9,877 nt of DNA from Akkermansiaceae bacterium (GCA_023301645.1 JALZUH010000066.1:1-9877), one strand, 5' to 3'. Positions 1 to 7,810 are shown, numbered from the stretch's first letter. Numbers and translations: made by a program. Notes: generated from the sequence alone by a model not told the origin.

Positions 1-918
1 TCCCTAGGGATCGTCACAGCAGTTAACCCAGGCATGCCCTCGGGAGGATTCATCATGGACTCTAAGAGCTCCATCCTCTCCGCGCTCTCAGCCTCTGGCA
101 GAGTAGCCGACTTTAAGCTCATCGAAGCTGATATACCCACAGCCGAGAAGTTCACCCAGCTCCAAGACATCATCACGGAGCTAGAGCTCGGCTACCCTAT
201 CGTGCTGAAACCTGACTACGGCGAGCGTGGTTCAGGAGTCACTATCGCTCACGACGAAGTCAGTGCCCGCGCCTACCTCAAAGCCGCTGTCGAAACCACT
301 ATTGTCCAGAAGCATATCCCCGGAGTCGAATACGGCGTCTTTTATGAGCGCTTCCCCAATGATGCAAAAGGCAAGATCACCGGCATCACGCACAAGGCGA
401 TGACCACCCTCAAAGGTGATGGAATCCACACACTAGAGCACCTCATCTTAGCCGATCCACGTGCTGTCGCTCAGGCTTCCGTATTTTTTGAACTTCAGCA
501 AGATCGCCTGCAAGAGGTCATCCCCGAGGGAGAGCTTGTTAAGCTCAATATCATCGGAACCCACTCCCGCGGGTCTCTATTTTTAGACGCCTCAGATGCA
601 TGGACAGTAGAGATGGAAACAGCCATTGATGAAGTCAGCAAACATTTCGAAGGCTTCCACCTAGGGCGATATGACATCCGCACCAGCTCACTAGCCAGCT
701 TACAAGCAGGCGAGGACTTCCACATCGTAGAGCTCAATGGTGTCACCTCAGAGCCCACTCACATGTATGACCCTAAGCACACCGTCTTTTATGCATGGAA
801 GCTACTCACCGCCCAATGGTCACGAGCTTACCGCATGGCAGCTCAAAATGTTCAAAAAGGCCACAAAGGATTCACCATCCTCGAAATTCTCCAGCGCGTT
901 AAGTCCTCAAAAAACTAA
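1..918 (+). CDS. ATP-grasp domain carboxylate-amine ligase-like protein (5' truncated by window edge)
   Basis: The frame is open from base 1 through the first in-frame ATG (34) to TAA at 916-918. The residues before that ATG (SLGIVTAVNPG) run smoothly into it, so the real start lies outside the window; 305 residues are seen. The ATP-grasp signature is clear: a nucleotide-binding lysine and glycine-rich loop in YPIVLKPDYGERGSGV (lysine at visible residue 70), LGRYDIR near 221-227, and a metal-binding Glu/Asn pair in HIVELNGVTSEP (E244, N246). ATP-grasp enzymes activate a carboxylate as acyl-phosphate and join it to an amine or similar nucleophile. The substrate cannot be read from sequence. 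The fold resembles D-Ala-D-Ala ligase-like proteins, but I see no reason to call it Ddl. The gene ends 32 bp from the convergent membrane-protein gene and lies close to an acyltransferase gene, so an envelope role is possible but inferred only. Confidence 0.85.
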   Translation, partial: SLGIVTAVNPGMPSGGFIMDSKSSILSALSASGRVADFKLIEADIPTAEKFTQLQDIITELELGYPIVLKPDYGERGSGVTIAHDEVSARAYLKAAVETTIVQKHIPGVEYGVFYERFPNDAKGKITGITHKAMTTLKGDGIHTLEHLILADPRAVAQASVFFELQQDRLQEVIPEGELVKLNIIGTHSRGSLFLDASDAWTVEMETAIDEVSKHFEGFHLGRYDIRTSSLASLQAGEDFHIVELNGVTSEPTHMYDPKHTVFYAWKLLTAQWSRAYRMAAQNVQKGHKGFTILEILQRVKSSKN

Positions 919-950
919 CCCCCGCCAACAATCAACTAGCTAAAAAAACG

Positions 951-1379
951 CTACCCCTTACTCACTCTACGTCCGTATCCGAAAGAAAAAGCAGCCCCGG
1001 TGATCATCCCAGGAACCATTGTTTGAAACAGCTCAGGTGTGCCTGTTATTAAATGGGCCGACAAAACCACGCTATTCATAAACAACCAGCCGATCACCCC
1101 AGTCCAAAGCCAAGGAAGCGACCAATCCTTCACCCACATACTGACACGCCTGAGAACCTCGGCTAATCCCAGTGTAGCAAAAAAACTAATACTCGCCTGT
1201 GTGCACGCTACCTGCACACGACTAGCCCATCCATACTCCCAGTTTACCCACAATCCCCATGCTATGAAAAAAGCCGCTGATCCAAGTGCCAAGATTAGCG
1301 ACTCGACAACGCTTCCTTTCCCCTGTTTATCACTGTGAGGTTTTGTTTGATTCCCTTTCTGTTTTTTTTGTAACATCAT
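951..1379 (-). CDS. small four-helix integral membrane protein of unknown function
   Basis: This 142-residue protein starts with ATG-ATG (1379 or 1376) and ends with TAG. It has a strongly basic, polar N-terminus of about 24 residues, encoded partly by an A8 run. Four hydrophobic stretches follow, at about residues 25-46, 55-75, 89-111 and 115-135, joined by short charged turns (LRRVSMWVKDW at 76-86). It ends with a basic YGRRVSKG tail. No signal peptidase site or catalytic motif is evident, so it is most simply an inner-membrane protein. I do not recognise a named family. It is divergent from the OlsF-like gene, with 20 bp between start codons, and convergent with the ATP-grasp gene. That placement hints at co-regulation with lipid synthesis but does not prove it. 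There is no Shine-Dalgarno site at useful spacing, so the exact start is uncertain. Confidence 0.7.
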   Translation of the reverse strand: MMLQKKQKGNQTKPHSDKQGKGSVVESLILALGSAAFFIAWGLWVNWEYGWASRVQVACTQASISFFATLGLAEVLRRVSMWVKDWSLPWLWTGVIGWLFMNSVVLSAHLITGTPELFQTMVPGMITGAAFSFGYGRRVSKG

Positions 1380-1399
1380 CTATCTAATTCTTTTCCACT

Positions 1400-3184
1400 A
1401 TGGCATCTCCAGCACTCGTTGACCTCTCCAAGCTATTCACTGAAGGTTCTTTTTCAAAGAAGCTTTTTCAAAATACTGCGCAGAAGCCACTAGAATCTGT
1501 GCTCCAGATTGGCAGGTTAAACACCACCTACCAAAACATCCAGTCTGCCACACCCGGTAGTGAGCTTAACTTCTTCGACCAAGCTCTCTCTGAGCTCAAT
1601 GTCAGCTACGAGATCCAGTCTGGTGAGCTTGCCTCTATTCCTAGCACAGGCCCTGTCTTTGTCGTATCCAATCACCCCTTTGGAGGTATTGATGGACTGA
1701 TCCTAGGCTCCATCCTCGCATCGCACCGCTCAGATACGAAGATCCTTGCCAACTCACTACTCGGCCAACTCGAAGAAATCAGACCCTACCTCATCCCAGT
1801 AAACCCCTTTGGCGGTAATACCGCCACTCGCGAAAACCTCCAAGGCTTGCGACAAGCAGGGCAATGGCTCGCCCAAGAGAAATGCCTTGCTACATTCCCT
1901 GCAGGTATCGTCTCACACCGACAAGACGACACTGACAGCATCCACGATGCACCGTGGCACAGCAGTATCGCCAGACTAGCCCGCAAGCACGGCGCCACCA
2001 TCGTCCCCATTCACTTCTCAGGGGAGAACAGCAAGCTCTTCCACCTATCAGGCCGTATCCACCCGCGCCTAAGAACCGGCATGCTCGTGCGAGAGCTCTT
2101 CAATAAATCCACTCAAGACGTCCAAGTTCGCATCGGCTCTCCCATCCCACCCAGCCAGTTTAAAGACCACCAGTCAGACAGCGCTCTCGTGCGCTACTTC
2201 CAGATGCGCTGCGAAATTCTCGAGCACAAAGACACTCCAGCAGAGCCTACAAAAAAAGTAGCTACAGAGCCAGTCGAACACGAGGAGATCGCCGAGCGCA
2301 AGCCTGTTGAGCTACTGCAGCAAGACATCGATAACCTCTCTGAGAGTGCGCTGATCCTTGAGAAAGGCAGCTACCAAGTCTACGCCGCAGAAGCTGCAGA
2401 GATCCCACACATCCTTGAGGAAATCGGAAGAACTCGTGAAATTACATTTAGAGAGGTCGGCGAAGGAGTGGGCAAGCCACTCGACCTTGATCAATACGAC
2501 CAATACTACCGACATATTTTCCTCTGGAATGCCAAGACGAATGAATTAGTCGGAGCTTACCGCCTCGGCATGGTTGATGTCATCATTGCGAAGTATGGCA
2601 CCAAAGGCCTCTACTCCAGTAATATTTTCGACTACACCGACGACGCCTTCAGCACCCTCGATGATGGTAAAACAGTCGAGCTAGGACGCTCCTACATTGT
2701 CCCTAGCTATCAGCGTAGAGGCACATCCCTCTTCCTCCTATGGCGAGCTATCATTCAGCACGTTAAGAAAAACGGCTACACCAAGCTCTTCGGCGCAGTG
2801 AGCATTAGTGATGACTACCACCCTATTTCCAAGGGACTCATCATGCGCTACCTCAGACTTAATAAATCAAAGTCTGGCTTCGACCATAAGATGCGTGCCC
2901 GCAAAAAGCCTCTCTTTGAGAAAAACCGAAGCCTAAAAGCCTTTAACTACCCCGAGGCGCTTCCATCACTGGACAATATCAGCGGCCTCGTCTCCGAGCT
3001 AGAGTCTGATAAAAAAGGTGTGCCAACTCTCCTCAAGCACTACCTCCAACTCAATGGCGTGATTCTAAGCTTCGGCATCGATGCGAGCTTCAGTGACGCG
3101 CTAGACGGCTTCATTCTCGTCGACCTTAATAAAGTCAATGCCACCCTACTTAGAAAATATGAGGGCAAATCCAAGAACGCCTAA
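1400..3184 (+). CDS. olsF: bifunctional acyltransferase, OlsF-type aminolipid synthase (PlsC-like domain plus OlsB-like domain)
   Basis: The 594-residue protein is a two-domain fusion. The N-terminal half (about 50-270) is a lysophospholipid-acyltransferase-like domain. It has the catalytic His/Asp block SNHPFGGIDG (N91, H92, D98), with five residues between His and Asp as in the hemolysin/OlsF branch rather than the usual four, and the acyl-acceptor block FPAGIVSHR (166-174). A Glu/Pro/Lys-rich linker spans about 272-302. The C-terminal half (about 325-590) is a GNAT-related OlsB/hemolysin-like N-acyltransferase with REITFREVGEG (346-356), DQYDQYYRHIF (364-374) and VELGRSYIVPSYQR (426-439). 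In characterised OlsF the C-terminal half N-acylates ornithine with a 3-hydroxy fatty acid and the N-terminal half O-acylates the product, giving a phosphorus-free aminolipid at the inner membrane. Related fusions make glycine lipids, so the amino acid is unproven. No ribosome-binding site is visible before the ATG. Confidence 0.85.
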   Translation: MASPALVDLSKLFTEGSFSKKLFQNTAQKPLESVLQIGRLNTTYQNIQSATPGSELNFFDQALSELNVSYEIQSGELASIPSTGPVFVVSNHPFGGIDGLILGSILASHRSDTKILANSLLGQLEEIRPYLIPVNPFGGNTATRENLQGLRQAGQWLAQEKCLATFPAGIVSHRQDDTDSIHDAPWHSSIARLARKHGATIVPIHFSGENSKLFHLSGRIHPRLRTGMLVRELFNKSTQDVQVRIGSPIPPSQFKDHQSDSALVRYFQMRCEILEHKDTPAEPTKKVATEPVEHEEIAERKPVELLQQDIDNLSESALILEKGSYQVYAAEAAEIPHILEEIGRTREITFREVGEGVGKPLDLDQYDQYYRHIFLWNAKTNELVGAYRLGMVDVIIAKYGTKGLYSSNIFDYTDDAFSTLDDGKTVELGRSYIVPSYQRRGTSLFLLWRAIIQHVKKNGYTKLFGAVSISDDYHPISKGLIMRYLRLNKSKSGFDHKMRARKKPLFEKNRSLKAFNYPEALPSLDNISGLVSELESDKKGVPTLLKHYLQLNGVILSFGIDASFSDALDGFILVDLNKVNATLLRKYEGKSKNA

Positions 3185-3201
3185 GCCTCTGAGTGAATAA
3201 C

Positions 3202-3232
3202 GGTATGAGCTCGATAACTCCAGCTCCTCACC
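3202..3232. other. weak hairpin between convergent olsF and rsgA ends
   Basis: The 55-bp gap between the two convergent stop codons holds an interrupted inverted repeat: GAGCT (3207-3211) and AGCTC (3222-3226) with a 10-nt loop, extended by GGT (3202-3204) against ACC (3230-3232) across a small internal loop. It could act as a bidirectional transcription stop, but no T-run follows on either strand. The call rests on position and symmetry only. Confidence 0.25.
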
Positions 3233-3239
3233 AGCCCTA

Positions 3240-4373
3240 CTACCTCCATTCAGGATTCAGGTCTTTCTCCTGATCGATCCTATCAGCTAGGTTTCGTGCC
3301 TTCACGCGGTGGTCACGCTTAGCGCGTCGCTCGGCGAGGACACGCAGTCGCTTTTGGCGATCTTTGAGAGCCTCGATCTCTTCATCAAGCTTGAGATAGC
3401 TAATATAGCGCTCTTCATCGAGTCGCCCCTCTTCTACGGCAGCACGGATGGCACAGCCTCGGTCGTTACCGTGCTTACAGTCGTGGAACTTACACTGTGT
3501 GGCGAGCTCCTCGATATCGACGAAGCTCTCGCGTAATGTCTGCTCATCGGTCCACATCTGGATTTCTCGCATGCCGGGGTTATCAATAAGAATCCCCCCA
3601 TCTTCGAGTAAGATAAGCTCACGTGCTGTCGTAGTATGCTTACCCTTTCCGGTGAGATCATTGACCTCACTCGTCCACTGGAAATCATCCCCAAGGAGCT
3701 GATTGACCAGAGTCGACTTCCCCACACCACTCGATCCTACGAGGGTCAGTGAGATGCCATTTTTGAGATATTTTTGCAGCACATCGAGACCTTCATTATT
3801 CATCGCTGAGGTGATGAAAACATCAGCGTCATCACTGAGTGAACTAATGATTTCTGCGGCCTCTTTGTTTTGCTCACCATCAAAGAGATCAGACTTATTA
3901 ATCAGCACAACAGCCTTCGAGCCACTGCGCTTGATCAGTGTGAAGTATCGCTCCATACGGCGCGGGCTAAAGTCTGAGCCAGCATCGGTGACAACAACGA
4001 CGACATTGACATTAGCAGCAATGACCTGCTCCATCGTGCTTTTGCCAGGAAGTTTACGCGAAAAGCACGTTTGGCGCGGCAGACGAGCGCGAATCATCGT
4101 CTCGTCATCCTCCTCGCTTTTACCCACCTCAATAGCTACCCAGTCACCTACTGCTGGCAACTCGGCATCCGACTCGGCATCGTGATAAACCTTGCCACTC
4201 ATCGTGACTTCTAGCTCATCAAGACGCCCGTCTTTATTGATGAACAGCGCGCCATAGCTGATTTTATTATCACGGATCAGGCGCGCTGGAAGACAGTGCT
4301 TCATCGATAACGCATCAAAGTCCTTCTGGAACTCTTCATTCCAGCCGAGATCTTTTATCGTTATATGATCCAT
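3240..4373 (-). CDS. rsgA: RsgA (YjeQ), circularly permuted GTPase for 30S ribosome maturation
   Basis: The 377-residue protein is a late-stage 30S assembly GTPase that acts on the small subunit in the cytoplasm. The GTPase motifs come in the permuted order typical of the family: G4 NKSD (159-162), G1 P-loop GSSGVGKST (213-221), G2-like GKGKHTTTA (242-250) and G3 DNPGMRE (264-270). An OB-fold region precedes them, with AVGDWVAIEV at about 74-83. The C-terminal zinc-binding motif has the expected spacing C294-X4-C299-X-H301-X5-C307. It is followed by a basic, helical tail rich in Arg/Lys (about 338-360), consistent with rRNA contact and longer than in many homologues. The start ATG at 4373 gives an MDHITIKDLGWN N-terminus normal for long-form RsgA. 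It lies 16 nt after the DUF5069 stop, so the two are probably cotranscribed. No ribosome-binding site is seen. Confidence 0.97.
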   Translation of the reverse strand: MDHITIKDLGWNEEFQKDFDALSMKHCLPARLIRDNKISYGALFINKDGRLDELEVTMSGKVYHDAESDAELPAVGDWVAIEVGKSEEDDETMIRARLPRQTCFSRKLPGKSTMEQVIAANVNVVVVVTDAGSDFSPRRMERYFTLIKRSGSKAVVLINKSDLFDGEQNKEAAEIISSLSDDADVFITSAMNNEGLDVLQKYLKNGISLTLVGSSGVGKSTLVNQLLGDDFQWTSEVNDLTGKGKHTTTARELILLEDGGILIDNPGMREIQMWTDEQTLRESFVDIEELATQCKFHDCKHGNDRGCAIRAAVEEGRLDEERYISYLKLDEEIEALKDRQKRLRVLAERRAKRDHRVKARNLADRIDQEKDLNPEWR

Positions 4374-4389
4374 GATTTAGTTTTTTCAA

Positions 4390-4815
4390 TTAGAGGCGAC
4401 CCTCGTCAGCATCGAGGAAGTCAAAGAAGGTAGCAATATCAGCACGATCTGCCCAGCCTGCTTCCTCCTTACGAAGGGCTAAGACATCATCGATAAAGTT
4501 CCCTTTACGACCGCAGTTCTGCATGAAGCAGTTCCACCATCTTATCTCCTCTTCACGTGGCTGGTAGCCATTGGCGAAGCACCATTCTAGGACGGTGACA
4601 TCATTCTCAGTAGACTTCGCCTGCTCGACGACATCTGCGTAGTCGACCTGAAGTAGCTGACATGTCCAGAGATCCATTCCTCCACCGAGGTTAGGGTGGT
4701 ATTCTGGGCATAGCTCCTCTGCTGAATGAAGGCGGATTTTATTGCACATTCTGCGGAAGTAAACAAGTCCCTCGATCTCCTCGCGAGGGCTAATGGGTGT
4801 TGTGTGTTGGCTCAT
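4390..4815 (-). CDS. DUF5069 family protein
   Basis: This 141-residue soluble protein matches my memory of DUF5069: an N-terminal SPREEIEGLVYFRRM (9-23) and KIRLHSAEEL (26-35), then YHPNLGGGMD (39-48), LEWCFANG (76-83) and a C-terminal WNCFM (94-98). The family is common in Planctomycetes and Verrucomicrobia and has no established function that I know of. There is no signal peptide or membrane segment. It has six cysteines (24, 36, 52, 79, 96, 101), which is many for its size, but they do not form an obvious CxxC metal site. It sits 24 nt downstream of gcvP and 16 nt upstream of rsgA on the same strand, so it is probably in their transcript. That context could suggest glycine/one-carbon metabolism or translation, but does not decide between them. 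Confidence 0.85.
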   Translation of the reverse strand: MSQHTTPISPREEIEGLVYFRRMCNKIRLHSAEELCPEYHPNLGGGMDLWTCQLLQVDYADVVEQAKSTENDVTVLEWCFANGYQPREEEIRWWNCFMQNCGRKGNFIDDVLALRKEEAGWADRADIATFFDFLDADEGRL

Positions 4816-4839
4816 AATGTTGTTAAATCAATGTTGTAT

Positions 4840-7662
4840 CTATTCAGTGTATTCCTCCATCCCTGCACATGAGCAGACAAGGTTTCTATCGCCGTGAACA
4901 TTATCAATACGACCAACTGATGGCCAGAATTTATGGTCACGCTGGCATGCCATTGGGTAGGCAGCCTCTTCACGACCGTATGAGTGATCCCACTTGTCAG
5001 AAATCACCATCTCAGCGGTGTGAGGTGCGTTTTTAAGAACGTTGTCCTCCTTATCAGCCTTACCGTCGATAATAGCTTGGATCTCACCATGGATAGAAAT
5101 CATTGCGTCGCAGAACTTATCGAGCTCAGCCTTTGACTCAGACTCAGTAGGCTCGATCATCAGCGTGCCCCCTACTGGCCAGCTCATCGTTGGTGAGTGG
5201 TAGCCATAGTCCATGAGACGCTTGGCTACATCCTCTACAGTGATACCGCTTAGCTCAGCGATTGGGCGTATATCAATGATGCACTCATGAGCAACTAGAC
5301 CCTTGTTACCCGTGTAGAGCACTGGGAAGAAGTCATTGAGGCGCTTAGCTACGTAGTTGGCATTGAGAATAGCAATCTTGGTTGCCTCCGTGAGTCCCTC
5401 AGCGCCCATCATAGCAATATACATCCATGAGATAGTATTAATACTCGCACTACCATAGGCAGCAGAGCACACGGGTGCTTCATGACTCTCCATATTCTCG
5501 TGACCAGGAAGGTAGGGCACGAGCTGCTCAGCTACACCGATAGGTCCGACACCGGGGCCACCGCCGCCGTGAGGGATGCAGAATGTTTTGTGAAGATTGA
5601 GGTGGCAGACGTCTGCCCCGATGAGTCCTGGGCTAGTCAGTCCGACCTGCGCATTCATATTCGCACCATCCATGTATACCTGTCCACCATGAGTGTGGAT
5701 GGTCTTACAAATATCGACAATACTCGCTTCATAAACCCCATGGGTAGAAGGATAGGTAATCATCAGTGCTCCTAGTTTATCTGCATGGAGCTCAGCCTTG
5801 GCATTGAGGTCTTCGACATCGATATTACCCTGATCATCACAGGCAACAGGCACGACTTTAAACCCTACCATCACTGCGGAGGCTGGGTTGGTGCCGTGAG
5901 CTGAAGTTGGAATAAGGCACACATTTCGATCAAGATCTCCTCGAGCTATGTGGTAGCGACGGATAGCAAGCAGACCTGCATACTCACCCTGTGAGCCAGC
6001 ATTAGGCTGGAGCGAAACAGCAGCAAAACCTGTAATCGTAGAGAGCCATTCGGAGAGCTCGTCGAGCATCTCACGGTAGCCGACACTTTGGTCATCAGGC
6101 ACGAAAGGATGCACATTAGCGACCTCAGGCCAGCTCATCGGCATCATCTCAGCTGCGGAGTTAAGCTTCATCGTGCATGACCCCAGTGCGATCATCGACT
6201 CATTAAGCGCTAGGTCTTTTTTCTCCAAGCGCGCGAGATAACGCATCATTTCAGTCTCTGAATGATAGCTATTAAAGACAGCTGCGGTGCAGAAAGGTGT
6301 GCTTCTTCGGTGCGTTTCAGTCCAGAAGGCTGTCTCCATATCAGGCATAGCGCACTGCTCGACGCCGAAGATCTCGATGACCTCCATGCCATCATCACAG
6401 GTCACGGTCTCGTCCACTGCGATACTGACATGATCAGCATCGATGCGGCGCAGGTTGTAGCCTTTGGCGACAGCGGCCGCCATATAGGCATCTGCCTTAG
6501 CTGGAGTCTTCACAGTAATGGTGTCAAAATAACTCTCACTGGTAAGTTCGAAGCCTTTAGCCTTCAGGCTCTCGGCGATGATTTTTGCCGTGCTATGGAC
6601 ACGGTAGGCGATATTTTTCAGCCCCTCTGGCCCGTGGTAGACAGCATACATCGACGCCATCACAGCCAGTAGCACCTGTGCGGTGCAGATGTTTGAAGTC
6701 GCCTTGTCACGGCGAATGTGCTGCTCACGAGTCTGAAGCGCGAGACGGTATCCTGGCTTACCTTGTGAGTCGATCGATACACCGATCAGGCGTCCCGGCA
6801 GTTTACGCTTGAGCTTATCCTTACACGCCATGAAGGCTGCATGAGGACCACCGAAGCCAAATGGCACACCGAAACGCTGAGAGTTACCGATACAAATATC
6901 CGCACCGAACTCACCCGGCGCACGAAGCACAGTGAGGGCTAGTATATCAGCAGCCACGATGACGAGAGCACCAGCTGCGTGAGCTTTTTCTGAAAATTCT
7001 GTGTAATCCTCAATAGAACCTGAGGTGTCAGGATACTGCACCAAGACAGCAAAAAGCCCCTCACATGAGGCAGCGTCAAATGTCTTCCAATCACCCACAA
7101 TGATCTCGATACCGAGAGGCTCAGCGCGAGTTTTAACCACTTCAATCGTCTGGGGATGCGCGCTATCGGCTACAAACATCGTCGTGCCTGTGCGGCTACC
7201 AGACTTAGCCAAGGCCATTGCCTCAGCAGCAGCCGTGCCCTCATCAAGAAGTGAGGAACCAGCTACATCAAGACCAGTGAGGTCCGCGATCATGGTCTGG
7301 AAATTAAGTAATGCCTCTAAGCGTCCCTGTGCGATCTCCGCCTGATATGGCGTGTAGGCGGTATACCAGCCTGGATTTTCGAGCACATTACGCTGAATGA
7401 CAGCAGGGACAATCGTGCCGCTGTATCCTTGACCAATGTAGGACTTGAGAACTTTGTTTTTCCCCATGATACCATGAAGACGATCTAGCGCTGCTGTCTC
7501 ACTGAGAGCTTCAGGAAGATCCATCGGAGGCATGCCTTGGATGTTTTCAGGCACCGCATCAGCGATGAGATCTACGATACGCTCGTAGCCAAGTCCTTGA
7601 ATGAGTGCGTCGCGGGTTTCACCGACTGTGCCGACATGGCGGCTACAAAAGTCATTATACAT
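4840..7662 (-). CDS. gcvP: glycine dehydrogenase (decarboxylating), P protein of the glycine cleavage system
   Basis: GcvP is a PLP enzyme that decarboxylates glycine and transfers the aminomethyl group to the lipoyl arm of GcvH. The protein is the single-chain form, with both P1-like and P2-like halves. I choose the ATG at 7662 (940 residues). It places FCSRHVG a few residues from the start, matching the conserved RHIG region of other GcvPs, and avoids translating a terminator hairpin. An in-frame ATG at 7731 would add 23 basic/hydrophobic residues. The PLP lysine lies in NLHKTF (K692 from this start), followed by the glycine-rich HGGGGPGVGPIGV. Other conserved blocks are YTPYQAEIAQGRLEALLNFQ, MIALGSCTMKLN and TSAHGTNPASA. 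The ORF appears complete and uninterrupted. No Shine-Dalgarno site precedes either start. DUF5069 follows after 24 nt, and gcvH and gcvT lie upstream. Confidence 0.97.
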   Translation of the reverse strand: MYNDFCSRHVGTVGETRDALIQGLGYERIVDLIADAVPENIQGMPPMDLPEALSETAALDRLHGIMGKNKVLKSYIGQGYSGTIVPAVIQRNVLENPGWYTAYTPYQAEIAQGRLEALLNFQTMIADLTGLDVAGSSLLDEGTAAAEAMALAKSGSRTGTTMFVADSAHPQTIEVVKTRAEPLGIEIIVGDWKTFDAASCEGLFAVLVQYPDTSGSIEDYTEFSEKAHAAGALVIVAADILALTVLRAPGEFGADICIGNSQRFGVPFGFGGPHAAFMACKDKLKRKLPGRLIGVSIDSQGKPGYRLALQTREQHIRRDKATSNICTAQVLLAVMASMYAVYHGPEGLKNIAYRVHSTAKIIAESLKAKGFELTSESYFDTITVKTPAKADAYMAAAVAKGYNLRRIDADHVSIAVDETVTCDDGMEVIEIFGVEQCAMPDMETAFWTETHRRSTPFCTAAVFNSYHSETEMMRYLARLEKKDLALNESMIALGSCTMKLNSAAEMMPMSWPEVANVHPFVPDDQSVGYREMLDELSEWLSTITGFAAVSLQPNAGSQGEYAGLLAIRRYHIARGDLDRNVCLIPTSAHGTNPASAVMVGFKVVPVACDDQGNIDVEDLNAKAELHADKLGALMITYPSTHGVYEASIVDICKTIHTHGGQVYMDGANMNAQVGLTSPGLIGADVCHLNLHKTFCIPHGGGGPGVGPIGVAEQLVPYLPGHENMESHEAPVCSAAYGSASINTISWMYIAMMGAEGLTEATKIAILNANYVAKRLNDFFPVLYTGNKGLVAHECIIDIRPIAELSGITVEDVAKRLMDYGYHSPTMSWPVGGTLMIEPTESESKAELDKFCDAMISIHGEIQAIIDGKADKEDNVLKNAPHTAEMVISDKWDHSYGREEAAYPMACQRDHKFWPSVGRIDNVHGDRNLVCSCAGMEEYTE

Positions 7663-7691
7663 CTGATTAAATAGTAATGATTGTTTAGATT

Positions 7692-7725
7692 GAAAAATAA
7701 AAGGAAGGCGCACCGAAGCACGCCT
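7692..7725 (-). terminator. Rho-independent terminator or leader attenuator between gcvH and gcvP
   Basis: On the minus strand, 7725 to 7706 forms an uninterrupted 8-bp stem with arms AGGCGTGC and GTGCGCCT (two G-U wobbles) closed by a C(UUCG)G tetraloop, an exceptionally stable loop. It is followed directly by the U-rich TCCTTTTATTTTT (7705-7693). This is textbook intrinsic-terminator form. It lies 148 nt after the gcvH stop and about 30 nt before the chosen gcvP ATG. There is little room for a separate gcvP promoter after it, so it may be conditional (attenuation or readthrough) rather than absolute. Downstream on the plus strand there is no T-run, so it points one way. Confidence 0.75.
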
Positions 7726-7774
7726 GAACATAAAATAATAGTTACTAGGTAGAACTCTAGATCTTTATAGCTGT

Positions 7775-7799
7775 GGGATACTCACTATTGAGAACACCC
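7775..7799 (-). promoter_or_regulatory. hairpin candidate in the gcvP 5' leader
   Basis: On the minus strand, GGG (7799-7797) pairs with CCC (7777-7775), and CTCA pairs with TGAG around an ATAG loop. A G-U and a U-A pair lie between, with one bulge and one U-U mismatch. It sits about 50 nt upstream of the terminator hairpin in the gcvH-gcvP gap. It could be part of a leader that controls the terminator, but it may also be chance pairing in AT-rich sequence. It does not match the conserved core of the glycine riboswitch as I know it. Confidence 0.3.
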
Positions 7800-7810
7800 T
7801 TCTTAGAAGG
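7798..7810. repeat. 13-bp perfect dyad in the gcvH-gcvP gap (operator-like)
   Basis: CCTTCT-T-AGAAGG is a perfect inverted repeat with 6-bp arms around a single central base. That geometry suits a homodimeric DNA-binding protein better than an RNA hairpin, because the loop is too small. It overlaps the base of the neighbouring leader hairpin by two bases. No other copy of this dyad was noticed in the window. Chance occurrence is possible. Confidence 0.35.

Noticed and set aside
1039..1338. Plus-strand ORF (99 codons) opposite the small membrane protein.
   Set aside because: The minus-strand frame gives a coherent four-helix membrane protein, while the plus-strand product has no clear structure. 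The choice is less certain here than elsewhere because neither has a recognised family.
3703..4185. Long plus-strand ORF (160 codons) opposite rsgA.
   Set aside because: It is antisense to well-conserved rsgA motifs and its product is low-complexity Ser/Thr-rich with no recognisable domain.
6262..6672. Plus-strand ORF (136 codons) opposite gcvP, and other shorter ORFs opposite gcvP, gcvT and the ATP-grasp gene.
   Set aside because: All overlap strongly conserved genes in another frame and show no family features of their own.
7662..7731. Signal or transit-like N-terminal extension on GcvP.
   Set aside because: GcvP is cytoplasmic in bacteria, and the extension coincides with the terminator hairpin, so it is better read as untranslated leader.
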